From positions 1 through 64,000 of the forward strand of contig NOWV01000114.1 in the NCBI GenBank assembly GCA_003344405.1: a DNA stretch of 64,000 nt, given 5' to 3'. The position numbers and the translations under genes were made by a program. This DNA is from Trichoplax sp. H2 (lineage: Eukaryota > Placozoa > Uniplacotomia > Trichoplacea). Positions 47,650 through 60,910 of the stretch are shown one piece after another (position 1 is the stretch's first letter; each line of letters begins with the position of its first letter). Under the pieces are notes generated by a model. It was not told the origin of the DNA. It saw nothing but the letters and a program-made list of their open reading frames with translations, and searched no databases.

Positions 47650-49476
47650 AAAATTGTTAATTTTATTAGATAGTTTCGCTAAGACTTATTACATTATTAT
47701 TGGTTATATGGAATTTTGTTATGAAATAGCTTTATAGTGAATATGTAAATCGAATTATTTGTACATTCCTTACAAGTTTTATTTCGTCTTATTTGTAAGC
47801 TTGCAATTTATACCGGATCTTTAAAGATAGCCGTGCAATATTTTCTGTATTACTAATGCTATATTCAAATAGGTTACATTTAAAGATTTAATTCGCCAAA
47901 ATTTTATCTAGCAATGAAATATCTCCGTAATTACCTCTCTGGTAGTAGGTTCTACGTAGAATTTATAATTTTATCTTGCTAACGTATTACAGAGTACATC
48001 GGTGTATGTAATATCAGTACTTAATTGAATCCAAACATTAGCATTTAAATCTAGTACAAAGTTTGTTACTTATTCTTGCTGATGGCATTCAGAACTTCTC
48101 AGATTGAGTTCTTCCGCATATGCGTATAAGCTTAATTTCAAACTTTTGAATTTCATTACAGTATTTGAATCATTAAGATTCAAAGATACTTTAATTGTAT
48201 CAATTCGAGCTTCGATCTATAAGCGTGCTCCCATTGCTTGTAACGATAGTTGTTATTTTTTTCAATAATTATGTAATGAATGATGTGAACAATAAACATG
48301 CATTTTTGCATCTTAAAGTGAAATTCGCATGATCTGTACTATTCCAGACGTATAACGCAGTATCGATTACACTGTAAAATTACGTTTTCTTCCTAATTTT
48401 GAACAGCATCGTTGTGGCTTTAATTACACCAATTAACGAGACGAATGTTTAAACTAAATTATCGCAAAAAATTAATTTACGTGTGCATTTACGGTGGTGA
48501 CAAGCGCTTATGATAGCTGAAACAATGAAGTAAAGTCATACACTGCCCAGCTGTATAACTGTCCATTGTACAAGTAACAGGTGATCATTATGATTACAAG
48601 ATTCAAGATATAATAGGTCGTCGCAATTGAAGCATCTCTAAAAAATATACACGTACAGTATACGCAAAAAATAAGCTAAAAGACAACTTTTAGTAAACGC
48701 TAGCGTAGCTAGTAATAATTTACTATTAATACGTATGCTACACAGTTTTCAGTACCGGTATTCAAGAAGTCATAAGTTTATTTAAGTGCCATTACAACTT
48801 TGATTTTAGTTATTAAAATGCAACGAAAGCAAGGTATACAAATAACCTGCGAAGGTATTTTAGTACACGTCAGAATTCTATTTATTTTTAAATATTATGT
48901 CACATACAAGAAGTGATCGAATTATGCGTATGCATTCGTATTCCATACTAACGGCATATGTGAGTACCATATACTGAATTAAGATAACATATGTGTACTA
49001 ATACATCCGATAAACATTTATCAGGAAGAAGGAAATCTCTAAGAAAGGAATTAAGAAGGATAACGAGTAATTGTACTGTACTTATTTTATTTTCATTCAC
49101 CCTACAAATAGTCAAATCATGAACGAGGATACAAAAAAAAGGATCACTATCGGAATTTATAACTATTATAATGAATATTCTAAGTTGATAATCATCGTTA
49201 CACAATAATAAGAGCTGAATTAGTAGTGATCGTAACCGATATCTACAGAACGATATTTTATATATCGTTAATCGAATGTAAATGATAAAGTAAAATAAAA
49301 TTATACCATCATAATCTTCTACTTTTAGGTGATGACTGTATCATAACGTCTTTGTATCTTAATTAACTATTTCCAATAATTTCCTTAAAATATGAATTAT
49401 ACGCACATGAACTATATGTTATTATTCTAGTTTTATTAATCTTTGGCACTTAAAGAATTTCTTTCCGTATCAGAAA
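47650..49476. other. Convergent intergenic region desaturase / homeobox
   Basis: A 1.8-kb tail-to-tail AT-rich spacer with only isolated ACTGTAC words. No exon was recognised. Confidence 0.5.
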
Positions 49477-51212
49477 TTAATCGCCATATCTCCTGTCTGA
49501 AATTTTCATTTGACTAAGGAATGGTGCGCTGTCGGTACGCTGAACCACATTCAGCCCATCATAGTATATACCGCTTTCATTAGATGACGATAACCGCTGC
49601 ATTGAATGTTGTAAAACATCCATCGGGGCAGTGACTGATGTCACCGAGTTTCCATAAGGTGGGAATTTACAGACTTGATAACTTAATGCATTTTGACTAT
49701 TGACACTAGATGAAGGTGTTAAGAGTCTATTTGGGTGAACAGAAACTGGATTAGTACTATTACTCCCCATACTAACACACGGTGGAGGATAATACTGTGG
49801 TGGTTCCGAAGTGGATGGTAGAGAGAAAACTTGCGCTTGTAACGCTCTTAAACCGTAGCATGACGGATTGTAGATCCTTTCTTTTCTACGCCAACGTGCT
49901 CTGCGATTCTGAAACCAAATCTGGTATTGAAATATTTCAATAGAAGTTTTAAAATACTGAAGTTGCAAGCGTTAACTACACAGTAGTAAGTCACCGTATA
50001 CTTTCTATCATATCTTAATCTACTATTTACTCGTATTATTAACATTCTATCACAAACATTTTCAAGTGCTATTATACAAAACCTACGTTTTTAGGATAGT
50101 TGTAGGAATTATAACTTACGTCACAGTATGGATATTTTTAATTAAATAAAATTTCAGGTATCAACTTACAACCAGTTCATTGTAATAGAGAATAAAATTT
50201 GAACAGAAGAGTTATTGATATCTTTCTTATACCAGAATTTTATTCAAACTATAAAAAATTTCGACTAAATTTTATCGCTATCAATTCTCGCAGATCGTAA
50301 AGACTAATAACTACGAAAAGTCGTGAATTCTAATTTCTCCTATAATTATTATTTACTAATGTATTTTAATCATTTGATAATATCTACCCAAAACGACAAT
50401 AAATAAGATCAAAAGACTTATTTTTTAATTGCTTCCATCAACCCCTTGCATATTTGTTAACATAATCCTACATAGAAATGATTAATTCTATATTATTTAT
50501 TAATTCTCTCATAAATAATTGCTCCTTCTAGGCTAGAAAATGAGCGTTGATATACGTATGGTCATATTATATAAGCAAAAATAGTAAAAAATTTGCAATT
50601 CCTAAAGCTCCTAACAATAACTTATTACTTGAAACTTAGTATTTTAATCAGGGGTAGATTCAGAACTCAAATACCTTTTTAATTAGTCAATTTTATAAAT
50701 TAAAACGATTAGAATGTAGAAACTCCAATGAACATAGGAAGTATCAGGGAAATTAATTTAGAAGTCAAGAGAATGGGAAAAATTATTCTTAATTTATGGT
50801 TACTACTTTTCATTTTAGTATTCTAATGATAAAATTAAACCATCAAGTCGATTAAATAATTATAACGGCTACTTTAATGTGATAATGAGATAGTATTTGA
50901 TGATAGCTAAATCTGATTAAAATGTCTGCTACTAATTTTATATCAGCAACCTGTACAGGATAGCATAAGTGCTCTTTAAAGTTACGAAATTGAAACTAAT
51001 AGACCTACTTGAATTCTTGCCTCAGATAAGCCTAGTTTTTGCCCAATCTCTTCTCTTGCAACTATATCAGGATAGTGCGTTTTCTCAAACAACGACTCTA
51101 GATCTTTTAGTTGATCACGTGTAAATGTCGTTCTAGCACGACGTTGTTTCTTAGCCATATTACTGATCATCTGATGACTAACGCCGTGGCTAATAGACTG
51201 CTTAGCTTCCAT
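49477..51212 (-). CDS. PRD-class (paired-like) homeobox transcription factor (215 aa)
   Basis: Two exons on minus, 51212-51009 and 49920-49477, with a 1088-bp phase-0 intron. The homeodomain spans residues 23-82 (starts [12 protein letters not shown]). It shows Phe8, Leu16, the THYPDI segment typical of PRD class, and the third helix [12 protein letters not shown] with Gln50 and Asn51. The intron falls exactly between homeodomain codons 46 and 47, the conserved PRD-class position. No paired domain is encoded upstream in the first exon, which starts only 22 residues before the homeodomain. The C-terminal ~130 residues are rich in Ser, Pro, Asn and Tyr; no OAR motif is visible. The NRRARWR helix recalls Pax3/7, while Gln50 is the paired-like state. 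I cannot assign it to a named family such as Otp, Arx or Prop. Confidence 0.93.
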
Positions 51213-54200
51213 ATTTCTATTTTCGATGACGGTATTATTGAAACGTATCTGATCGAAAAAATTAACACGATTTTACTCTTGCTACTGTTAAGTTACTGCT
51301 GACAGTTGTGTTAAATCGAATCAAAAAATTTTCAATTAAATCATTCTGATCATAATTATTAATAATGCTATGATTTTCATTATTACAAATGTAATGTCAA
51401 GCATAAATCAGTTAATGGCAGGGGTACGCTAGTAATGACCAGTTCAATATACGTAGTGATTAAAGCACAATTTAAAGTGTTATTTAAAACAATAAAAATT
51501 CATTTAAAATGAAGATTTTATCAGATATTGAAACATTAAAACATGTAGACAGATATTCTCATTAAATTTAAAATATTTTTTGTTATTCGGAAGTTGCTAA
51601 ATTGAAAACTATCGTTAATGAACAAAAGGAAAACGAAAAACAAAGTAAATAAAGAAGAATATAGTATGTACTAAAGGATTGTAAACAAAAATAAAAGGGA
51701 ACTGTTATTATATAATACATTGTCGTTTATATCGACTGTACGCATTTAAGACAATGCTTAAATGTTTGCCAGATTCGGAGTGATGATGGTTTAGTGTTTA
51801 ACATACTATACCGTATCATTAATGACACGATAATGTTGTTAATGTCAAAGTTTTTGATAAGAGTAAGAATGATTAATTTCTCATTACGATCGTGATTGAC
51901 ATGAAATATTCAAAGTTGTATAATACACTTCATTGACATCTTAATTATCTTCATTATTAAATAATTGTATCATATTGATACAACAATCAGAAGGGTACAC
52001 CATAAACCGTTACAAGTTCTTTCAATTTCATGCACAGATCATTCAACTGAAATTGAGTTCTTGAGCCCGTATCATCAATCAGCTTTTTAAATAGTATTCA
52101 GTAATTCAAACGTGGTTGCACAGTTTAGAATTATCATACTGCATTATCATAAGTAATTTCTAGCAGCATAACTTAAATATTATTTAAAGCGACAGTATCA
52201 CTTTAGTATTTTGCAGAAGTATATACATTGTATGTATACATTGTACAGGAAAGTGTACTTTCTATAGACTTAATTTTTTAAATTCAGTCAGGTAGGATAT
52301 GTTCTATTGACTAAAGATCAGTGTTAATTTTAAGACAAAGTTGTATTCTCATCATCTCATTGTGCAGGCCTAAATTACATTGTTGTGTCATTTCTAACAT
52401 TTTTAATTTAATTACCATGCGCAAATTACATCCTAAATACTTTATTTATTGAAAGTATTACAAGTAAATACCTACAGTAGCCCTAAAGAGTCGATACTGT
52501 TCTTCTAATGATCTACATATAAGGTAGTATGGTTCTCATGAATTAATCTAATATTAACTAATTAAAATTTTGAATACTGTTAATGTAAATGTTAAGAATA
52601 ATTGTCAAGCAATGATTGGCATCGATTTGAATAACTTTATAAGTTTATCGCAAATCTAAAACTGATGTTTTATATTCATTGTCGTAGCGGTCTATCTAGT
52701 TCCAATTATTGTAGTCAAAATTTTGGGGATTTATTAATGTAGAAGGAAGAATACAAATTAATAAACTATTTTAAATACTGTACAGCTGCCGGGCTTGTTG
52801 CCTACTATTAACTTAGCCTAATATGACTAGATATATATTATTAATTATAAGATATTACTTAATCTTCAAATTATACTCTACAAAGGACATACGAAATGCC
52901 AAATTCAACGTAATAAAGAAACTAGCCAGCAGTAAAGATATTCAGGCCGTACAACTAATGTATTAATGTTTACTGCAATGATGGAATAAACTGCTTAATA
53001 CTTTACTTAAAGCAAAAAGTAATTGCTGTAATTAGTTTCGATTTAAACGTAATAATATCCCTTCTTGTTTTTATTTCTTGAAACTGAATAACTTCTATTC
53101 TATTTCTTTTTAAAGTAGAATATCACGATGAAGGCTATATTTCAATGAAATTCTGTAAGAAAATTTTTGAATAAAACCTCGATTATGTTTTAAGAGATTA
53201 GCCCAATTATGCAGCGCATAATACACTACACTAGAATCTACACTTGTTAAATTAGTATTAAATACCTGCTGTTATCTGTAATCTCTACAATCAGATTCTT
53301 TAAATAATACTTTAAAGGTTACTATGTAATAAGAAAACTCGTATAGCGACATAAATACATACGGCGGTTAATAGTAGATATTACTAGGTAGTCAGTGATG
53401 ATTAATGGCGTATAATAAATAGTTTTAGAAATGATATCCTCATATAATTATACAATTTAATACTTACGGTACGTCGGGCTGTGTTGGCACCAATTAATGA
53501 TAATACTATAATACATATGTATGAATGATGAGATTGAATTTAATAATTACAGTATTGCTCTAATATTATACTGTCGTTTTAATTTTTTTCGTGTTTAGAT
53601 GTTCTTATTTACAGTTAGACACAGCACTATTTATTATTTCTAATTTATAGGTAGCGCAATTTAATGAAATTGCCAATATCATGACTCACGACCGAATACT
53701 TGATAGGTAAGGAGCCGTATAAAGAATTCTGTATAATACAGTAATAAGGTTTACTAACTTTTGTCTAATCGGACAATAGACAGCATTAACTTGGGCAAAG
53801 AGGAGGTGAAAATTACAATTAACTGTAATTATCAGTCAATTAAATTTAGTACGTCAATTCTGATATTAAGAACGTCTCGTGCACAAGCGTGCAGTATATA
53901 CAGCTCTTTGCCGTTGACAATTGAAGTATAGTACATTAAGAGTACGATAAATATGGACTATGTGATAAGATACCGGGTATTTACTAATTCATCCTTTTAT
54001 TAAATGGGAAAGTATTTAAATCTACTCAATTAAGTCATTACTTTCACGTCGCATCATATCGTACTACAGTTGTTAACGGCTTCCTGATTTTCAAGTCTTT
54101 AATTTTTAAGAATGGATTCGATATTAAGGGCGATTATCGCACAGAAGTAAACAAGAACGTTTCATTGTTCTTAATGAATTATTGCATTATTTTCGTTAAA

Positions 54201-56894
54201 TTTTTATAATCAAGCAGCATTTTATTAAATTAATTCAAACACCACCTTCAAATGTTACACTGAATTGACGAGATATGTCTCCTTAAATACTGTATGTGTA
54301 AGATACAATCGAAGGCTATCTTCAACGTAGACTAATCAATACTCATGTCATGAATTCAGCTTGATTTTTTAATACTTTTATTTTCAATATTGTAATATAT
54401 ATAATGTATAGCATCATTAGTTTTTAACTATCATGCTGGAGATTGATGCCAATGAATGCAATATTTACTAGTACGTTTATTGCAGTTATTAGCAGCCGAG
54501 ATATGTTTATGATGTCGTATACAAGATCGTTCACGTAAGCAGTGGAGCTTTGTAAATAGTTTGAATTATTATTATAAATACAAATGTGCAGTACTGTTAC
54601 TGCAATGCGAAGATTTTTAGAATATTATACAGATGCGCTCATCGTAATGCGAATGACTGGATATATATCCGTATTCAGTATAGTGAATTAACTCAGATGA
54701 AGAGGCTTTGCAGTAGATTTACTTGATCTAAAGCTTACAGAAATACTCTAATCCTTGGTATGATGTAGGGACTTCTCTCAGAAGTCGCTGACATGATTAA
54801 ATTATCAATTAGAAATGGCAAATAGTTCACATTTGAAGCTATAGTCACCTTTAGAAAGATGTGAATAAGACTCAATTTAAGATTCGAGCTTTTACTTTAA
54901 GTTCATTAAGAATACGTGTACAGCTTGAGAGAAGGCCTTTGAAGGCATTTTTGTCGGAAGCTCTTCCGTAATTTTATAAAACTTACACTCTATCGGAAGT
55001 ACTAAAAGTACAGAAATGGCTAACTGTACTATATTGGGGATTCCTTATGATTTCGATCCATTAATGTTTCGAAACCGTACTGAAAAGCGTTGCGGACTTT
55101 GCTAACATATAATATGAAAGGATATGGAACGCGAAACTTCACAAGCGCTCTGCCGTTAGTTAACTATTATAAACAGAAAATAGGAGTTGATATCACATTC
55201 ATTTTCCCTTAAACTTTACAATACGCGTACCTTAGATACTATGTAAAGCAACTGTATTGCCTTTTGCTTTTGCAATTTTGGCACGATGAAATCTACCTGA
55301 CTTATAATAAAAAGATTGTAGTGCATAAGATGTAAAGCAATACATTGTAACTTCAATACTGTATGATGTAGAAATATAATATCCTGAATCATAATATACC
55401 CTTATGATCTATAGCAATACTATGTTATAATTAATCTACTTATTTAAATTAACTTTTGTATTTATCAGTTGCACTGTGTGAATCGAGTAATAAACTACCT
55501 AACTTACTATGCTTGGCTATTTCTTTGCTAAAATACACTACATTACTTCGGTAGTCATATCTTAATTTTATACAGTCTAGAAAGTACCTAAAAACCTATT
55601 TTTATAAAACAGTAACTAGAACATAGACTAGAATGAGTAACGGTACGCAACCTAATTTCGAAATTTTAATTGTACAGTAGAGCAATTTAGTCTCGTCACG
55701 AAATATTTAATCTAATTTTTCATATATCTGCATTCAATTGATCAAATCATAATACAAAATATTTAGTAACGTATCCGGTATGCCTTCTAAGCTTTGATAG
55801 CGCATGTAACGCTATTAAGCAGTCAATATAAACTCATCTTACTACTGCAGTATATCAGTCTTTTAGCATCTTTTAAATCCCATCTTGAACTGATATTAAA
55901 TTTATCTTAAGTGTACGTATTTACTGGATACGCATATACTCTAAATTGCTATATGACTAACAGTATTTAGTAAACGTTCTGTGATTTCAATTAACAACAT
56001 TAACTCTATTTTGTACTGGTATATCAAAGCCTATGTCAAAATGATACATATTCGCTTAAAATCGTCCCCTCATTCTGCTATAAGCAAATTGTTAGCCTGC
56101 TAATGATTCAAATACACAATATTACGAGAATTAAAAGAATTAACTGGAGTAATTGGCAATTTGTGAAGACATCGAATTACAGCCTAAGCGGAATTTAGTA
56201 GAGTTGAATTTAGATTACGAGATTTTTTCATCACTTTACGATACTATAATACAATCTGTTAACACGATCGCCGGCAATTGATCATACAGAATTTTCTATT
56301 TTATACAGTGATGTATCTACAACGTAATGTTGACAGCTTGATATCCAAGTAACAGCAAATAGAATTAAAATAAATAGTGCAAACAGTACACTCTGATGTA
56401 ATTGTGTTTAATAAAATTTGATTGCAGCATTAAACTACTAAATTGTAAAGTATTCTAATGGAATCATTACTGGCCTTGGATGATGAAGTCATTCTAGTAT
56501 CAGCAAAAATAAGCGAATAAAGAATTTAACAAATTGACAGTGAATATCTCGCTAATCTTATCTGATAGAAGGTCTATTGCAGACTGAAGTATATACAAAA
56601 CTGGATATCTTTAACATAAGCGTGGTTCGATGAACCATATTTACAATTTTAATTTATCTATGGTACCAGTAAATTTGTAATCCCTAAGAGGATATTTGAT
56701 AACATATTTTATATCATTAGATAAACACTGGATAAGACAGATACGATGAACTACTTAACTGAAAATTAGATCCTGAAAATACCATACAACTATTAAAATA
56801 CTCATACAAATTTCTCTTATTGAGTAGATCATAGCCTACAAATCCTTATTAATAGTATTTCCAGAGCGATAAATGTATTGAAATTGCTTTTCTA
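51213..56894. other. 5.7-kb gene-free region upstream of the homeobox gene
   Basis: The second-longest gene-free stretch, AT-rich, with no open frame above 60 codons and no pentamer array (one lone ACTGTACAG near 52780). It contains the homeobox promoter and the RNFT1 3' UTR. Single-nucleotide-scale regulatory sites cannot be called by eye. Confidence 0.5.
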
Positions 56895-59606
56895 TTAAAA
56901 AACTTGAATAAATGCCGATGTTGATCCGTCTCTCCACATAGGGCCATGCGCTATTCGGGCCCGGCAAAGAGGACAGCTCCTTTCACGATCAAACCACAGT
57001 GATATACAGTCATCGCAAAATATATGCTAAAATGTAAAACAGCGATAATATTAAATTAAAGATCGTTCAATAAGCGAACAATAAATTTCTATCCATACTT
57101 TACAATCAAGCTTGATTGGTTCCTTTATTTCCTCCTGGCAGATAGGACATAAAGCTCCTGATTCAATAAGTTCTTCTTTGGTTGGCGTTGTTCCGTATTG
57201 CTTTAAGATAGTATGAATATAATATTATTGTCTTAGTATAATATGAACTTATAAATTCTGAAATTTATACACCTAGCTCCCTTATTGAACACAAGATTCA
57301 GAAACTGCTCTTACAAGATCTTGCCAAAGGCCTAAATATGATTGATAAACCTCACGAAGCTTGCTAAAGGTCATAACCCCCTAAAATATGCAAAAGAACT
57401 TTAAAGGATTGATATGTATATACAAGAATATCTGAATGGAACTGCTACATCTTAAGTGCAAAATAAGACAATCTGCTTGAATATCAGCAAACATACTTTA
57501 ATTGCAAAGTATATTGCTACAGAAGCAACGGAAAAGACGTGTCCAACATCGTCATTTTCGGAAAAGTACTTCGACCATAACGGTATTGGGATTAACATCC
57601 GATATAACTGAGATAGATGTTCTAAGAACATGTAGTACTTTCCCTGAAATATAGCAAATTATATCTATATTACGCGATACATCTGGTGTGTAATTACGTA
57701 TGAAAGAGAAGAATCAATGGGTAACTAACATACGAGACACCGATAATTCTTACCACATACGAACTCACTTTCGAATATAATTAGAGGTTTATTTCATCAT
57801 CTAATATATACTGTATCTTATAGATTCGTAGTTGATATGGTTGAAAACTATGTAAACTTACCCTCATTTTAAACGCAATGACGCGCTTGCATAACGATGC
57901 AATAAGGCACTTGAGCATCATCGTCACAAACCGTATCACATAATCTGAAATTATTCAATAACCAATATTTTCTGGTCATTATCATCACAAAATCCATATG
58001 ACCAAAGCAACATACAAATTTTAAGTTATAGTTCTTAAACATAAAGCCACTACATTACAATTTTTAAAGTCTTACTTTTAATTACAGAGTGTGATCATAA
58101 TTTACTTTAGCTTTATTACATTACCTGTAATTCCTACAACCCAAAACACATTCCAAATGGTACATTCCTTAAAGTTCGCCGCCATCAAGTATAAACTATA
58201 GTAGTGTTATCCAAGTTATTACCTGAATTAGTAAATTTACCTATACTGCAAGCAAAGTCTTGATTGCTATAACAGCACAGATATATTAACGCTTCCATAG
58301 AATATGTCTTTAATTTAAGAAATTACAGAAGATAATTAAAGTATAATTATGTATAGAAGCTGGTTAAAATACCATCTATAGAGTTGCTGCTCATGAAACA
58401 CGTAATATATGAAAAGGACATTCCCAAGTAAAAATATTATCATCCATAGCAATATACGAAATTGCCTACGCTCCTGTATCAAAGTAAACAAATTTTGTCA
58501 TCAGACTACAAATTACCGAGAGATTGGTATCATGCAGTAGTAATTATCTGATTGACAGGTGGCCATGGGTAAGCAAATTGTTGAACCTACCAAACTTGCA
58601 TGTAACTATTTATACTTTGTATATATTTTAAGACTATTACAGTTTAAGAAGTTTACTGCAATTAAAATTACGTATACTTGACCTTCAGAGCTACTTGTCT
58701 TCTTACGGTATTGTTACCATGAACAAACGTAACACATAGACCTAAAAATACAAGTAAACCTGCAACCGGAAAGATCAATTATAATTATTGTCAAATCTCG
58801 TAGGAATATAAGGTCAATATTACCGAAGCTTCACAGTATATTATGTATTCGGTTATCTTATACTATGTAATTTGTCCAAATTATAGTATGAAACTTAATA
58901 AACGAAATCGTTAAGCATAGATTAAATTAGTGTAAAATTTAATTATAATACAGTATAGCATGTTTCTTTTCACGTTGGTAAATGCATAGTGCAGTAGCTT
59001 AAACTGCGCATTTAATAGTTAAGAGCATTTACGTATATCAGAATGCTAAGCCATGAAATACAGTAACTACTGTACATACATATATAAAATTCAAATTTAG
59101 TTACCCAGTCGATGATCCCAAAAGAATCGAACTAAGATTAATAAAAAGAAAGGTACATGTTTTTCTAACCACTTCGCAACAGCATTAAACTCCCCACGAC
59201 CATTCCCGGTATTAGAAGCAGAATTATTACTGATATTTGCAGCATCTTCTTCTATTGGTGATGAAGTATCAGCCAATTCGCCCAAGTTTACAGTATTAGA
59301 AAGATGATTGTCTGTGTGACGCCCACTTAGAGCAGGATCAATATCATTCGGATGTTCAGATGATAGGGATGATGCCGTACGTTGCCCACCATTACCATTC
59401 GAAGGCACTGATAAAGTAGGAGAGAAACTAGGGTTTACAAGGTCAATGAACATTGATCTTAATGTAGCATATCCACTGCTTAATTCCGAATTATTATTAT
59501 TCAAGTTCGTCTGATTGGTGTTAGAAAATGACCAAGAAGCAGATCTTGAGTGATTCATATATGCTTGTCTGTGTGATCGGCCAAACGGGTTATCATGATC
59601 TGCCAT
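56895..59606 (-). CDS. RNFT1: RNFT1-like membrane RING E3 ubiquitin ligase (426 aa)
   Basis: Nine exons on minus: 59606-59105, 58759-58683, 58473-58373, 58195-58125, 57944-57862, 57643-57497, 57380-57315, 57200-57099, 57026-56895. The phases agree and give 426 aa, against 435 in human. The N-terminal ~150 residues are low-complexity (Ser/Asn rich). A multi-span membrane part follows, with family-like segments [50 protein letters not shown] and [20 protein letters not shown]. The C-terminal RING is C3HC4: Cys367, Cys370, Cys382, His384, Cys387, Cys390, Cys401, Cys404. It ends with the family tail [18 protein letters not shown]1 acts in ER-associated degradation. RNFT2 is the alternative name; a single placozoan gene could be ancestral to both. 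Confidence 0.9.
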
Positions 59607-60910
59607 GTCAGTTGAGTAACGCAATCCTTTAAATGTTTATATGGTAACACTAACCTGCAGCCAAAAAAATAGTTCTCCGGTTGAGTAAATAAAAGGTTTC
59701 ACAGGGTATGACTGGATAATACAGTACAGTATAGTACTGTATAGCACAGTGAAAGATTCTCGATTGGATCTAACACTATTTATTGCATTACAATGATCTG
59801 CACAGCGTAACTGATATTGGCGGAAGATAATTTCGTGATACAAGAATATAAATTGCTTTGCGTAAAACAGTACCGTATGCGGTATAACGACGAAGATTAT
59901 GCCAGGGCTATGTAAAGATTATAATTGCATTTTTATCCTGGTGAAGGTAAATATCTACGAGAAATACTTTCATATTTCAGAATTTTATGGCTCTCGCAAC
60001 CATGCTTACAACGGTATAGAACTTCTGAAAGTCCTGAAAAAAAGATAAACTCCAATCAACATAAAAATTAACATACTGTACTGTTAATATTTGTAACTTC
60101 GAAAATACTGTACATAACGATTATTCAACAATGAACGTAGTCATGCATGAACACTGGACAGTACTTACAGTAATATAGTTAATTAATTACTATATATATA
60201 TAAATACAGTGCAGTTATGGTGTCCAGAAGTGTAGAAAGGTAGCGACGCGATTTTGGGATTTGCAGTTACTGCAACAATAATATATCTCGTATGATTTAA
60301 TAATTATAGGGATTAAAGCGTAATTTGCTTCTGAGTTGACAGGTGAAATGTAGTGTTGTACTGCATCGCTTAACGGATACAATACTGTACATTTACTGTA
60401 GTACTCTGTGTGTGTATGTGTAGAGATTCGCGACGATAGTAGTCGGGGGTCACGCAGTGAGAGGACAAAATATACAGTATGTTATCGGCCAGGCTGCCCT
60501 TCTTACAGGTGTAAAGTACTGTACTGTATGTACTGTACACTGTACTGTACCTTCTTACAGGTGTAAAGTACTGTATGTACAGTACTGTACACTGTACAGT
60601 TGTAACTGTACTAGTACTGTAGATGTAGAAAACTGTTACTTAGCTATACAGTACATTGTACACTGTACTTACAGTACGGTACGATACAGCGGTTTAAAAC
60701 CTTTTTGTACAGTGTACTGTACAGTACAGCATACAAAATACTTAAGACACTGCTAGCGAAGCGGCACGGTACTGCACTGTCCTTTAAAACCTTTTAATTA
60801 ATCTATCTACTGTTGTCATCTAGTCCTCCCGCTGTCCTCAGCTCTCTATCGTAAAAGTAATTTTTCCTCCTTAACGTTTTACAGCCTTTCCCTAGACTTT
60901 GGCCATTATT
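59607..60910. promoter_or_regulatory. Divergent RNFT1/ARPC3 intergenic region
   Basis: A 1.3-kb spacer between two start codons pointing away from each other. A small pentamer cluster lies at 59719-59745 and a dense one at 60380-60745. Confidence 0.6.
60380..60745. repeat. TACTG/CAGTA arrays with a 52-bp duplication
   Basis: Pentamer blocks in both orientations. The segment CTTCTTACAGGTGTAAAGTA occurs at 60499 and again at 60551, each followed by a pentamer run, so a 52-bp unit is tandemly duplicated. Confidence 0.88.

Noticed and set aside
58241-58307. Possible extra RNFT1 exon
   Set aside because: Its only open frame needs a phase-0 start, but the preceding exon ends in phase 2; exon 58195-58125 joins correctly and matches the family.
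60457-60756. Plus-strand open frame of 99 codons
   Set aside because: Dominated by pentamer repeat translation upstream of ARPC3.
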